DNA of 64,000 bases from Pseudomonas sp. Root71 (GCF_001429045.1 NZ_LMHY01000022.1:22319-86318), one strand, 5' to 3'; counted from the first letter of the stretch, positions 16,222 through 23,693 are shown. Notes: generated by a model not told the origin, from the sequence alone. Made by a program: numbers and translations.

Positions 16222-16539
16222 GGTGACTGATTTCCTCAGGGCGTGAAGCTGCCAGTCAGCAACGGCAGAGCTCGGCCAGCCGCCGCTCAGCCCAGAGCGA
16301 TCATCAGCCAAAAGCGGATCACAGTGAAAAGTAGCCATCAGCGCATCGAACAAAATATGGCGGAATGTTGTGCGTAGAGCTTTCGGTTGCACCGAGGAGA
16401 TCAGGGTCGACCCAGCCACAGCGTTAATCGGACCTAAAAACCGTGTTAAACCTCGGAGACAAGGACGTAAGCGTGTTTTTTCTTGTTATCTCGATTATGC
16501 TTGCTGGCACCTTGATCCGACATTGGAACTACGTAAGTC
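16222..16539. other. Intergenic transition from phage to low-GC cargo
   Basis: The 318 bases after the methylase hold no clear gene. Base composition shifts from GC-rich to AT-rich near 16440. A short possible frame begins at GTG 16473 with AAGGA seven bases upstream. It codes for a hydrophobic segment (VFFLVISIMLAGTL) and runs 64 codons to 16667, overlapping the next gene in another frame. This is weak evidence for a small membrane peptide. Confidence 0.4.
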
Positions 16540-16923
16540 ATGGCAGACCCAATCTGGAGTGTCCTGCAACAGGCGCTAGCAAGCGGATCTCGCTCAACTG
16601 TACTCAAGCCTTTGGGTTGGCTAGTAGCCCTCACACTCGCCGGAGCAATCTCAGCATTTTCGCTTAACCCCACAATTTGGTTCTCTAACGTACTTGGGGG
16701 GATGTGCGTACTTTCGATTATACTTTACATTGTTGCTTATATTTACTTCGCAATAACTGACAAAGACGCCCTGCGCAGCGAAAAATATTCGATCCAAAAA
16801 CTGGCAATCAAAAACGGCTTTATTGGCGACGACCAAACTGGCTACATACCTTTGAAGCAAAGCACATATCAGCACCAGGATTTAATAGGTTCCGAAGTTC
16901 CAAAAGCAAAGGCGGAAGGATAA
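16540..16923 (+). CDS. Two-TM membrane protein, first gene of a coupled pair
   Basis: A 127-residue protein not assigned to a family. Two hydrophobic stretches at about residues 24-42 (LKPLGWLVALTLAGAISAF) and 48-70 (WFSNVLGGMCVLSIILYIVA) would form a hairpin in the inner membrane. They are followed by a soluble tail of ~55 residues with KYSIQKLAIKNGFIGDDQTGYIPL. It is AT-rich relative to the phage genes. The stop overlaps the next start by one base (TAATG), so the two are translated together. A small membrane protein plus a soluble partner is a layout common in abortive-infection and toxin-antitoxin loci, but no such function is shown by motifs. Confidence 0.6.
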   Translation: MADPIWSVLQQALASGSRSTVLKPLGWLVALTLAGAISAFSLNPTIWFSNVLGGMCVLSIILYIVAYIYFAITDKDALRSEKYSIQKLAIKNGFIGDDQTGYIPLKQSTYQHQDLIGSEVPKAKAEG

Positions 16924-17222
16924 TGAAAAAGCGTTTCATCATCCTCCTCGATTCAACCGAGGACGCACAAAACAAAGCTCTAATTGAATGGGTTAAAGAA
17001 AATAAACTAGGCTGGTGGCACTGGTTTCAAAATTCTTGGCTTTTGGCCTCACACTCAGAAAACTGGACGTCTGGAGTGATCAGGGACAAACTTTGCGAAT
17101 TATTCCCCGACGCAAATAGTCTAGTGTTTGAGCTTAATGAAGGCGAAGGTACCTGGTCAGGATTTGGCCCAAATAAAGAGCCCAAGGATATGTTCGGTTG
17201 GCTAAGAAAAAATTGGGAATGA
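16923..17222 (+). CDS. Small soluble partner of the 2-TM protein (99 aa)
   Basis: A 99-residue protein of unknown function. It opens with a β-strand KKRFIILLD followed by a helix, then a Trp-rich LGWWHWFQNSWLLAS strand, an RDKLCELFPDANSLVFEL helix-strand unit and an end WSGFGPNKEPKDMFGWLRKNW. The βαββαβ rhythm suggests a small ferredoxin-like fold, as in Cas2/VapD-size proteins. No catalytic Asp/Lys set can be assigned. It is translationally coupled to the 2-TM gene. An antitoxin/immunity role, or a sensor controlling the membrane protein, would fit but is inference only. Confidence 0.6.
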   Translation: MKKRFIILLDSTEDAQNKALIEWVKENKLGWWHWFQNSWLLASHSENWTSGVIRDKLCELFPDANSLVFELNEGEGTWSGFGPNKEPKDMFGWLRKNWE

Positions 17223-17456
17223 AATCGCTTTTCGACATTCATAATGAGAAGCCTAGAGCAATCGGATGAGCGTTAGTAAATTTCAATGGAGAAGCCTACG
17301 CGGGACATAGGCGGCCCTAAGCGGCGGTGGTTTTTCACACTAACTGGCCTGAAAACGTGCCAATCGCTGTTTTACTTGATGCTGCACCTCGATTTTAATA
17401 TGGTTTTGTACTCGTATTTGCGCACTTAAACAACTCAATTTAATAGTAGGTTCCAA

Positions 17457-18431
17457 TTGACCACTCAAAATATATCTGTGACTTTGATCACGCAAGGGGA
17501 GCATAAATTTTATTCAGGCACTATGGAGATTGATATAGTCGCCGCCACTTGCTCGACTAATCCTCGTGAAGAGGATCCGCAAAAAGGCTTTCAAAGAACC
17601 CTTGACGAAAAGCGAGCTCTGTCAATTGCTGAGTATATTAAAGTTGGCGGAACAATACCGTCGAGTATAATCCTCTCAGCACAGCCTGATTCAAATTTGA
17701 CTTACAATTCCAAGAACAAAACTATTTCTTTTAATGATACTCATGGTTCTTTTTTGATACTGGACGGACAGCATCGCGTCTACGGCTTTAGAAAACTAAT
17801 GAATGAAGGTGTCAAGTACCGAGTTCCGGTAATTATTTATAACGATCTCTCCCCCACGCAAGAGGCCAGGATATTCATTGATATAAATACGCTTCAGCGA
17901 CCAGTGCCGAAAGAGCTTCTTTTGGATATTAAGCGTTTGGCTCAGCGTGAATCCACCGATGAACGTATGCTTGATGAGCTTTTCACTAATTTTGAGATCG
18001 AACCAGATAGCTACCTATTCAACAAGTTGAGTCGAATTGACAAGAAAAAAGGGAAGCTATCCAAGGTCACATTTTACGACTCGATGAAGCCGCTGCTTAA
18101 AGAGTTTAATATTTCGAATACCGATCGACTATATAAAATTATAAACTCTTTTTTTATGGCAGCTAACGATGTGGCAGAGGCCGACCAATTTAACCTTTCC
18201 GATATAATTACAAAAGCTACATTGTTTAAAATTTTGGTTGCTCATTCGAGAGCTGTGATAACAATGATCTCGGACAATAATCCAGAAGACATAGACAAAA
18301 TTAGCGAGCACAAAAAATACCTCAGAAGGTCCTTACCTGGTTCCTTTCAAGAAATCTCCGACTCAAAGACTTATCTGAAGTCTGTTGAAGTCCTTGATAG
18401 GAAACTTCTACGCCGCAATATTACTATCTGA
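17457..18431 (+). CDS. DGQHR-domain protein (DndB/ParB-like), first gene of pair
   Basis: A 324-residue protein. The motif DGQHR at residues 103-107 (in FLILDGQHRVYGF) defines the DGQHR/DndB-like ParB superfamily. Supporting features are an N-terminal strand pair ITQGEHKFYSGTM, R-L-DEKRALSIAEYI before the motif, and VPVIIYNDLSPTQEARIFIDINTLQRPVPKEL after it. Relatives include DndB, the regulator of DNA phosphorothioation, and DpdB of 7-deazaguanine systems. The start is TTG 17457 because homologous sequence begins well before the first ATG (17523). No dnd or dpd gene is present nearby, so this is a stand-alone member. It overlaps the next gene by one base (TGATG). Low GC suggests transfer. 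Confidence 0.8.
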   Translation: MTTQNISVTLITQGEHKFYSGTMEIDIVAATCSTNPREEDPQKGFQRTLDEKRALSIAEYIKVGGTIPSSIILSAQPDSNLTYNSKNKTISFNDTHGSFLILDGQHRVYGFRKLMNEGVKYRVPVIIYNDLSPTQEARIFIDINTLQRPVPKELLLDIKRLAQRESTDERMLDELFTNFEIEPDSYLFNKLSRIDKKKGKLSKVTFYDSMKPLLKEFNISNTDRLYKIINSFFMAANDVAEADQFNLSDIITKATLFKILVAHSRAVITMISDNNPEDIDKISEHKKYLRRSLPGSFQEISDSKTYLKSVEVLDRKLLRRNITI

Positions 18432-19360
18432 TGGAGATTAACAAATTAATTCGCTTATTTACGCCCTTGGCAGTGGAGGGGGTATGGGCCGTCAAGCGTA
18501 ACTCGCACGAACGCTTGGTCGAAAGACTGAATGATCTAGAGTTTGTGTCAAGAAGTCTTATCAAAACAGATAAAATATTAACTGTAGAGCTGCAAATTTT
18601 AGACGAGGCGTTGCTGTATAGATTGCTTGCAGGTGAGGCAAACAAATTTCTTCTGGCCTCAAGACTGACATACAGCCGCTCTGCCCAGGACCAAGTAGCA
18701 AATGCTTCTTGGCAAACGGTTGAGCACTATTATGCCGCTTATTATGCTGTGCATTATTTGTTGCGAATCACTGGTGTAAGCGTAACCAACTTAGATGACG
18801 GCGGCGCACGAATCATTGAGTCTAGCAGTTTGGGTGCCATTGCACCGAACACGGTTCCTGCGGGTCTTTATTTGATGAGTTATGATAAGAGCTCAAAGAT
18901 ATTGACTTTGAAAAAAGAACTAAAAAAAGCAGGCGGTGGATCGCATCAGCAGCTTTGGACATTGTGGGAGAGGCTGGTGGAAAAGTTGGACGCCGGCACA
19001 AACCAAGACCCTGTTGAATATACTAGTGTTTCTGTTGCGCTTGCGGTACACAAAAGTTTTCTCGTGAAGTCGACAGCCAAATACAATCCGCCCGACATAA
19101 GAGGGGAAATAAACTATCAGTTCAAAGGTGGTTCTTGGAAGTTTGAGGATAATGCAAAAAATGTGGTAGGAAGATTGCAGCGCGCAATATCAAGCATGCA
19201 GGTATCTGCACCAACGAATACCGCGACACCAGAAGGATTGGTTTCGCACAATAATTTCATTATTGAGTTCGCTAAGCTTGTATTTATCCACTCATCTAAG
19301 AGCTATCCAAGCGGGATTGGTCACTCTCTGGCAAACCAATATGCAGATTATTTGATTTAG
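18431..19360 (+). CDS. HEPN-like protein paired with DGQHR protein
   Basis: A 309-residue protein of uncertain family. Residues about 75-120 (ANKFLLASRLTYSRSAQDQVANASWQ…) contain HYYAAYYAVHYLLRITG, a helix pattern typical of HEPN domains (a helical pair with aromatic residues). The usual R-x4-6-H catalytic motif is not obvious, so it may bind RNA without cutting it, or use different residues. A second half with YTSVSVALAVHKSFL and GSWKFEDNAKNVVGRLQRAISSMQ has no recognised domain. Start ATG 18431 is within the stop of the DGQHR gene, so equal expression is expected. HEPN proteins often act as effectors in anti-phage defence. The pair is a plausible two-gene defence module. Confidence 0.6.
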   Translation: MEINKLIRLFTPLAVEGVWAVKRNSHERLVERLNDLEFVSRSLIKTDKILTVELQILDEALLYRLLAGEANKFLLASRLTYSRSAQDQVANASWQTVEHYYAAYYAVHYLLRITGVSVTNLDDGGARIIESSSLGAIAPNTVPAGLYLMSYDKSSKILTLKKELKKAGGGSHQQLWTLWERLVEKLDAGTNQDPVEYTSVSVALAVHKSFLVKSTAKYNPPDIRGEINYQFKGGSWKFEDNAKNVVGRLQRAISSMQVSAPTNTATPEGLVSHNNFIIEFAKLVFIHSSKSYPSGIGHSLANQYADYLI

Positions 19361-19642
19361 TGTATTAAAATGTATATTGCTGTTTCCAATTTTCCGATAT
19401 CACATCGTGGCTTTTTGCTTGTGCAGAGTCGCATTATCTATCGTCATTAGATATGGAAAAACGCTTACACTGCTCTAGCGATCTAGGTGGCTGTTATTCG
19501 AAGATATGCCAAACAGGATATTAGAGTGCAGGATGATATTATTTAGAACAACGCTAATTTGTTCCGCTTTTTTGTAGTGGGGGACCTATAAAAGATGTTC
19601 TCTGAATGATCTCATTTTTTATAGGTGTGCGTGGCTTTCTTC
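19361..19642. other. Convergent intergenic region with inverted repeat
   Basis: About 280 AT-rich bases between two convergent modules. The only structure seen is a 10-bp inverted repeat ACCTATAAAA (19584-19593) / TTTTATAGGT (19617-19626), just after the end of the minus-strand operon; it may help end transcription. No gene or promoter is recognisable. Confidence 0.5.
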
Positions 19643-20581
19643 TTAGAGCTCAATATAAACTGCAATTGGGTCTAGAACGATTTCATTTCCCTCTCCGGAT
19701 GTGAATTGTCGCTCTAATCCGTGGATCGCATTAGCAGATTTGCGAAGTACATCTCTCATGTTTGCACTGTCGTCGTCACTTGATGCTTCTCCAGGTTCCT
19801 CAGTTGACCCTGACGGCCTGTATTGAGTTATTATGCCCAAAATAACAAACTCAATATTTGAGATGCGCGAATATGTCTTAAAGGTAAAGTCTTCGTCATC
19901 TTTTAGACATTTCCGTTTTAAGTCGGCGGAGACTATACAGTCGTGAAGCTGCATGCTTATGTCGAGTCGGCCTTTGAAGCCATGTGCCAATATTGTCGAC
20001 AGGTGTTTGTATTGAAGTCTGTCGTTTGCTACCTCGTCGACAGGCCTTTGCGATTTTGAAAGTCTGCTGAGCTCTGCTCTTAATGGTGCGGAAGATAGTT
20101 TCGCAGCTTTATTCTCACCTAGCTCGCCCAGTTTCTCTATCAGTAGTTGACGTATTTCGTTGTTAGAGATAATCGATACAGCGTCCTGCATGTCAACTAG
20201 GTTGTCGAGAGTTTTCACGACATCCAAAGAATCAAGGAATTGGGCCTTTGCAGTAATACGAACGAACCTCTTGCTACCTTTTTCAGGGTTGAGTTCTTCG
20301 AATGTGCAGTTGCTATCAACGTTAGTAAGTTTATTCTCGGAAGATAATTTTTCTTCAAAAATTGAGTATGCATAATCGTGCAAGAATTTTTTTTCAATAC
20401 TTGCAGATGTTGTTTCTATAATTTCAGCCATTAAGCGACCGCTTGCAACAGGTCCCTTTTGGGTTTCACTATCGGAGCGTTGAGTTTTAGACTCGTTAAG
20501 AATGTAATCTGTCACGCCCTCAAAAAGCTGGGATGACAGTGAGTACATTTTATATTCATCAAGATAAAGGAAATTTCTCAC
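19643..20581 (-). CDS. DUF6414-like protein, last gene of minus-strand operon
   Basis: A 312-residue soluble protein starting at GTG 20581. The N-terminus RNFLYLDEYKMYSLSSQLFEGVTD matches the FLYLD…SQL-EG opening of DUF6414 proteins, whose function is unknown. The middle contains RFVRITAKAQFLDSLDVVKTLDNLVDMQDAV and a helix EIRQLLIEKLGELGENKAAKL. The C-terminus has SNIEFVILGIITQYRPSG, then an acidic linker (EEPGEASSDDD). No catalytic motif is visible. Its start lies inside the end of the preceding 48-codon gene (23-base overlap) and the 4-TM gene is just upstream, so the three form one operon. DUF6414 recognition is from the N-terminal pattern and is moderately sure. Confidence 0.6.
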   Translation of the reverse strand: MRNFLYLDEYKMYSLSSQLFEGVTDYILNESKTQRSDSETQKGPVASGRLMAEIIETTSASIEKKFLHDYAYSIFEEKLSSENKLTNVDSNCTFEELNPEKGSKRFVRITAKAQFLDSLDVVKTLDNLVDMQDAVSIISNNEIRQLLIEKLGELGENKAAKLSSAPLRAELSRLSKSQRPVDEVANDRLQYKHLSTILAHGFKGRLDISMQLHDCIVSADLKRKCLKDDEDFTFKTYSRISNIEFVILGIITQYRPSGSTEEPGEASSDDDSANMRDVLRKSANAIHGLERQFTSGEGNEIVLDPIAVYIEL

Positions 20582-20705
20582 GCGCGGACTTCCGTTTCAT
20601 AAACTCATGATAGTATTTTTTTCGGGTGTCAACAAATGACCAGCCAACTAATCCCAAGCCTGCTAGTGCAACAATGACTCCAAGAATAATAATTATGCTG
20701 TTCAT
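20559..20705 (-). CDS. 48-residue single-TM protein between 4-TM and DUF6414-like genes
   Basis: A short frame not picked up by length filters. It starts at ATG 20705, seven bases after a GGAGAG and only four bases after the stop of the 4-TM gene, and overlaps the next gene by 23 bases. The product MNSIIIILGVIVALAGLGLV continues with GWSFVDTRKKYYHEFMKRKSAREKF: one strongly hydrophobic helix and a basic cytosolic tail (positive-inside rule). Coupled spacing on both sides argues that it is real. It could be a small toxin-like membrane peptide, an assembly partner of the 4-TM protein, or an anchor for the DUF6414-like protein. Confidence 0.6.
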   Translation of the reverse strand: MNSIIIILGVIVALAGLGLVGWSFVDTRKKYYHEFMKRKSAREKFPLS

Positions 20706-20709
20706 CTCC

Positions 20710-21132
20710 TTACTCTCCAAGACTTTTAGCAATTGTCATTCTATCATATACAGTAAGGCATAGCAAAAAAGAGACCAGTGATAGTGTGGTTGATATGCAA
20801 AGTATGGCGGTTAAATTGATTGAATGAAATATTTCCGCTAATAAAGCTAATACATACAGGGTTCCGTAGATAAGTATTAACAGTGTTGAGAATCCACTCA
20901 TTAACTGTTTCCAGAGGACGTCATTTAAGTCGTGATATTTCATTTCATTGAAAATGGATACTTGAAGGACTATTCCGAAAGCGATGAAGTCAGCGGGCGC
21001 AAGTGCGGCTACGTGTTCTTCTCCGCTTATCAATGCGGATACTAATAATCTCAGTAATATCGGTATTAGTCCAAATAAAACTGTAAATACTAGCCAGCGC
21101 CACTTGTACTCACTTATATTTTTTATATGCAC
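20710..21132 (-). CDS. Four-TM membrane protein, first gene of operon
   Basis: A 140-residue integral membrane protein of no recognised family. Four hydrophobic segments: WLVFTVLFGLIPILLRLLVS, then APADFIAFGIVLQVSIF, LLILIYGTLYVLALLAEIF, and AILCISTTLSLVSFLLCLTVY. Short loops leave little soluble mass, so it may form a pore or hold a partner at the membrane. The start is taken as GTG 21132; GGGAGG directly abuts it, closer than usual, so the start is uncertain. It leads a three-gene operon with the 48-residue TM protein and the DUF6414-like gene. Low GC and odd codon use mark the whole operon as acquired. Confidence 0.55.
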   Translation of the reverse strand: MHIKNISEYKWRWLVFTVLFGLIPILLRLLVSALISGEEHVAALAPADFIAFGIVLQVSIFNEMKYHDLNDVLWKQLMSGFSTLLILIYGTLYVLALLAEIFHSINLTAILCISTTLSLVSFLLCLTVYDRMTIAKSLGE

Positions 21133-21377
21133 CTCCCGTCTTTTGATCGTGTCAGAGCTTGCAGTTGCTGAAAATTGGATTCTGAATATAGATCCTTTTT
21201 AAGACGTAAAGCTAGGCTGATCTACAAAAAATAACCAGTTAGTGGTACATAAATGGTACGAGCGAAAATAAAGGCAGCTGGAGGTCTTGGTTTCAAAGGT
21301 TCTGGAGTTTAGTAGCTCCAATCCATCACAGAAAAAGCCGAGGATCTGAGATCGTGACCAGCGGCAATCGATAGCAG

Positions 21378-21587
21378 TCACTCAGGCGTCATCATTACTG
21401 CAAGAGTCATCTTGATGAATTCCTCGTTGCGGTCGATCACATCCAGGGCGCTACGCACGTTTTCGGCGACATCTGTGGCTCCCCGCTGCTCGACCCAGGT
21501 CGTCAGTTCCATGATGGCAGCTTCAAGAGCGAGCTGGTTTTCATTGATCTTGAAAAGCAGGGATGGGAGTAGATCTGTGCTTGGCAT
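21378..21587 (-). CDS. Conserved small hypothetical protein near attachment site
   Basis: A 69-residue, all-helical acidic protein: LPSLLFKINENQLALEAAIMELTTWVEQRGATDVAENVRSALDVIDRN and a hydrophobic end. It has GGAG eight bases before ATG 21587. Proteins of this sort occur as single genes in Pseudomonas chromosomes; the function is not known to me. It stands alone between the low-GC operon and the tRNA-Ser gene, GC-richer than the cargo operons, so it may belong to the host or to the phage end. No DNA-binding motif is visible. Confidence 0.6.
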   Translation of the reverse strand: MPSTDLLPSLLFKINENQLALEAAIMELTTWVEQRGATDVAENVRSALDVIDRNEEFIKMTLAVMMTPE

Positions 21588-21682
21588 CGTGAATTCTCCG
21601 TGGAGATTTCAGCGTAGCAGCAGAATTCTGGCTGGTTAGCAGCGGAGCTGGCAGGACGCCTGAAGTAGGGGAAAATCGGAAT

Positions 21683-21717
21683 AGTTTTGTAACGCCTACC
21701 TAAAAGTTTTGTAACGC
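21683..21717. repeat. Two 13-bp direct repeats, 22 bp apart, next to tRNA-Ser
   Basis: AGTTTTGTAACGC occurs at 21683-21695 and 21705-21717, two helical turns apart. They lie ~80 bp from the tRNA 3' end on the prophage side. The arrangement resembles arm-type integrase or excisionase binding sites. Confidence 0.55.
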
Positions 21718-21752
21718 TTCGGGGGCGAAGGGACTTTTTCCAAACCCCAGAA

Positions 21753-21786
21753 ACGACAAAGCCCTGAAAAATCAGGGCTTTGTCGT
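21753..21786 (-). terminator. Intrinsic terminator after tRNA-Ser
   Basis: Perfect 15-bp inverted repeat ACGACAAAGCCCTGA (21753-21767) / TCAGGGCTTTGTCGT (21772-21786) with a 4-base loop, 8 bases past the tRNA 3' end on its strand. T-rich sequence follows in the minus direction. Confidence 0.8.
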
Positions 21787-21793
21787 ATAAAGA

Positions 21794-21881
21794 TGGCGGA
21801 GGCGATGGGATTCGAACTCATGGACCTGTTACAGTCGACGGTTTTCAAGACCGTTGCCTTAAACCACTCGGCCACACCTCC
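21794..21881 (-). tRNA. tRNA-Ser (anticodon UGA)
   Basis: The reverse strand reads GGAGGTGTGGCCGAG… with an 88-base cloverleaf and a long variable arm (CGACTGTAACAGGTC), typical of tRNA-Ser. The anticodon loop CTTGAAA between ACGGT/ACCGT gives UGA. TTCGAATC is the T-loop and a CCA end is encoded. The 3' end faces the prophage, the usual arrangement for a tRNA attachment site. Confidence 0.97.
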
Positions 21882-22004
21882 GTTTGCGTTGCGGGCGCCA
21901 TAATACCTGAATGAAACACACTGTCAAACTCTCTGCATAGCTTGTTACAGAGCGTCTGTTATGATCTTTGCGACTGAACGTTTCAAACCAACAGGAGTGT
22001 CGCC

Positions 22005-22676
22005 ATGCGCGAACAGGATTACGCAGTTAATAACAGCGTGCAGGCTGAGCAGCTAGAGGTTAGCCGCGTCCTGCGCAACACATACGGCTTGCTCGCCCTG
22101 ACCCTGGCATTCAGCGGTGTGACAGCCTACGTTGCCCAGCAGATGCATGTTGGCTACCCGAACATTTTCGTGGTGCTGATCGGCTTCTACGGTCTTTTCT
22201 TCCTCACCAACAAACTCCGTGATTCGGCCTGGGGCCTGGTGTCGGCATTTGCCCTGACCGGTTTCATGGGTTTCCTGCTGGGCCCGATCCTCAACCGTTA
22301 CCTGGGAATGCAGGGCGGCGCTGAAGTGGTCAGCTCGGCGTTCGCGATGACGGCGCTGGTGTTCGGCGGTCTGTCGGCCTATGTGCTGATCACCCGCAAG
22401 GACATGAGCTTCCTCGGCGGTTTCATCACGGCAGGCTTCTTCGTGCTGCTGGGTGCGACGCTGGCGAGCCTGTTCTTCCAGATCAGCGGCCTGCAACTGG
22501 CGATCAGCGCAGGTTTCGTGCTGTTCTCCTCGGTCTGCATTCTGTTCCAGACCAGCGCCATCATTCATGGCGGCGAGCGTAACTACATCATGGCCACCAT
22601 CAGCCTGTATGTATCGATCTACAACCTGTTCGTCAGCCTGTTGCAGCTGTTCGGCATCATGGGCCGCGATGACTGA
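22005..22676 (+). CDS. Bax inhibitor-1/YccA family membrane protein
   Basis: A 223-residue protein with seven hydrophobic segments typical of the BI-1/YccA family (E. coli YccA/YbhL). Features: LLALTLAFSGVTAYVA near residue 35, DSAWGLVSAFALTGFMGFLLGPIL, and the C-terminal YIMATISLYVSIYNLFVSLLQLFGI with the conserved SLYVSIYNLF. YccA proteins act as substrates and modulators of the FtsH protease and may conduct calcium. AGGAGT sits nine bases before ATG 22005. It stands alone, ended by a strong terminator at 22692. Confidence 0.93.
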   Translation: MREQDYAVNNSVQAEQLEVSRVLRNTYGLLALTLAFSGVTAYVAQQMHVGYPNIFVVLIGFYGLFFLTNKLRDSAWGLVSAFALTGFMGFLLGPILNRYLGMQGGAEVVSSAFAMTALVFGGLSAYVLITRKDMSFLGGFITAGFFVLLGATLASLFFQISGLQLAISAGFVLFSSVCILFQTSAIIHGGERNYIMATISLYVSIYNLFVSLLQLFGIMGRDD

Positions 22677-22691
22677 TCGTCGGTCTTGAAG

Positions 22692-22723
22692 TAAAAAAAC
22701 CCGCTTCGGCGGGTTTTTTTTAC
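22692..22723. terminator. Strong bidirectional terminator
   Basis: AACCCGC TTCG GCGGGTT stem with an A-tract before and eight T after, between the convergent Bax-inhibitor-1 and lipoprotein genes. Confidence 0.9.
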
Positions 22724-22736
22724 CTGAAATTCAAGG

Positions 22737-23066
22737 TCACTCCACAATGACGATGCTGCCATCGGCTTGCTGGCGGTAGATGGTGTAGGGCAGCAGCAGT
22801 GTGTCCATCGCCCCGGACACGACCACGTCGAGCAGTACTATAGCGGGGGCGGGACCATGTACCTGCGCATCCCGACCGTCTTCGAGGGCCGCGTTCAGGT
22901 AGCAGAAGTCGTAGGTCACGCCGCTGTAGATTCGTGGCACCGCGCCGCAATAACTCTTGTGGTCCTTGAGGCTTTTTGCGGCCGCTTCGTCACTGCGCAC
23001 AACCGTCTGAATCGTGCCGCAACCCGCTAGCACCATTGCCACCAATAGCATTGCCTGAGTTTTCAT
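22737..23066 (-). CDS. YceK/YidQ-like outer-membrane lipoprotein
   Basis: A 109-residue lipoprotein. Signal MKTQAMLLVAMVLAGC ends in a lipobox LAGC, Cys at residue 16. The mature part holds YCGAVPRIYSGVTYDFCYLNAAL and VVVSGAMDTLLLPYTIYRQ, the YceK/YidQ (DUF1375) pattern with a D-T-LLLPYT motif and two Cys likely to form a disulfide. The function of the family is unknown. It has no operon partner and runs toward the Bax-inhibitor-1 terminator. Confidence 0.8.
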   Translation of the reverse strand: MKTQAMLLVAMVLAGCGTIQTVVRSDEAAAKSLKDHKSYCGAVPRIYSGVTYDFCYLNAALEDGRDAQVHGPAPAIVLLDVVVSGAMDTLLLPYTIYRQQADGSIVIVE

Positions 23067-23122
23067 GCCGTCAATCCTTCGCCGGAAAGCATCAATCTAT
23101 TTCAGTCTGAAACAAATATCAC

Positions 23123-23560
23123 TCACGCCATGGGCGGCAAACGGCGCTTGACCGGGGTTTTCTTGACGATTGCCGTATTGGTTTCAGCGTGGGTATTGAG
23201 ACGGTCGAGCAGGGTGTCCAGTTGTTCCATCGAGCGCACATGCAGGCGCGCAATGAAACAGTCGTCGCCGGTGACTTTGTCGCACTCGGTGAATTCGGGA
23301 ATGGCCATGATTTGCCGTTCCACTTCCTGCAATTGCCCCGGTAACGGGCGAATACGCACGATGGCCTGGAGTTGATAGCCAAAGCATTTCGGGTCGATTT
23401 CAACGGTGTAGCCCTTGAGCACGCCGCGCTCTTCCAGGCGGCGCAGACGCTCGGCGACGCTGGGGGAGGACAGGCCGCTGATTTGCGCCAAGGCCTTGAG
23501 CGAGCGTCGCGAGTCTTCCATCAGTGCCGTGATCAGCACCTGGTCGATGTCATCGGTCAT
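23123..23560 (-). CDS. Lrp/AsnC family transcriptional regulator
   Basis: A 145-residue regulator. ATG 23560 starts MTDDIDQVLITALMEDSRRSLKAL, the usual Lrp N-terminal HTH with SGLSSPSVAERLRRLEERGVLKGY. A RAM ligand-sensing domain follows (IVRIRPLPGQLQEVERQIMAIPEF, then VTGDDCFIARLHV). It is divergent from a DMT-family exporter gene 133 bases away, so it probably controls that gene in response to an amino acid. That is inference from the usual Lrp-exporter pairing. Confidence 0.93.
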   Translation of the reverse strand: MTDDIDQVLITALMEDSRRSLKALAQISGLSSPSVAERLRRLEERGVLKGYTVEIDPKCFGYQLQAIVRIRPLPGQLQEVERQIMAIPEFTECDKVTGDDCFIARLHVRSMEQLDTLLDRLNTHAETNTAIVKKTPVKRRLPPMA

Positions 23561-23693
23561 GGCAAAATCCTCTGTTAGGCATTTTTTCAAAATGGCCTTT
23601 ATAAAAAAGGCAGATTCCGAGTTTAGCCTGCTTTTTGCTCTGGAGTAGTCCCTGGGTGCATTGGCATACTTTGGCCACAAACAGAGGAGTCTG

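Noticed and set aside
16213..16419. 68-codon minus-strand frame after the methylase
   Set aside because: Overlaps the methylase end, no RBS and no recognisable fold.
17223..17456. Two copies of GAGAAGCCTA near 17248 and 17289 as a CRISPR or att repeat
   Set aside because: Only ten bases and two copies; no spacer structure.
21942..21965. TTGTTA / TATGAT as promoter of the Bax-inhibitor-1 gene
   Set aside because: Spacing is only 12 bases, too short for a σ70 promoter.
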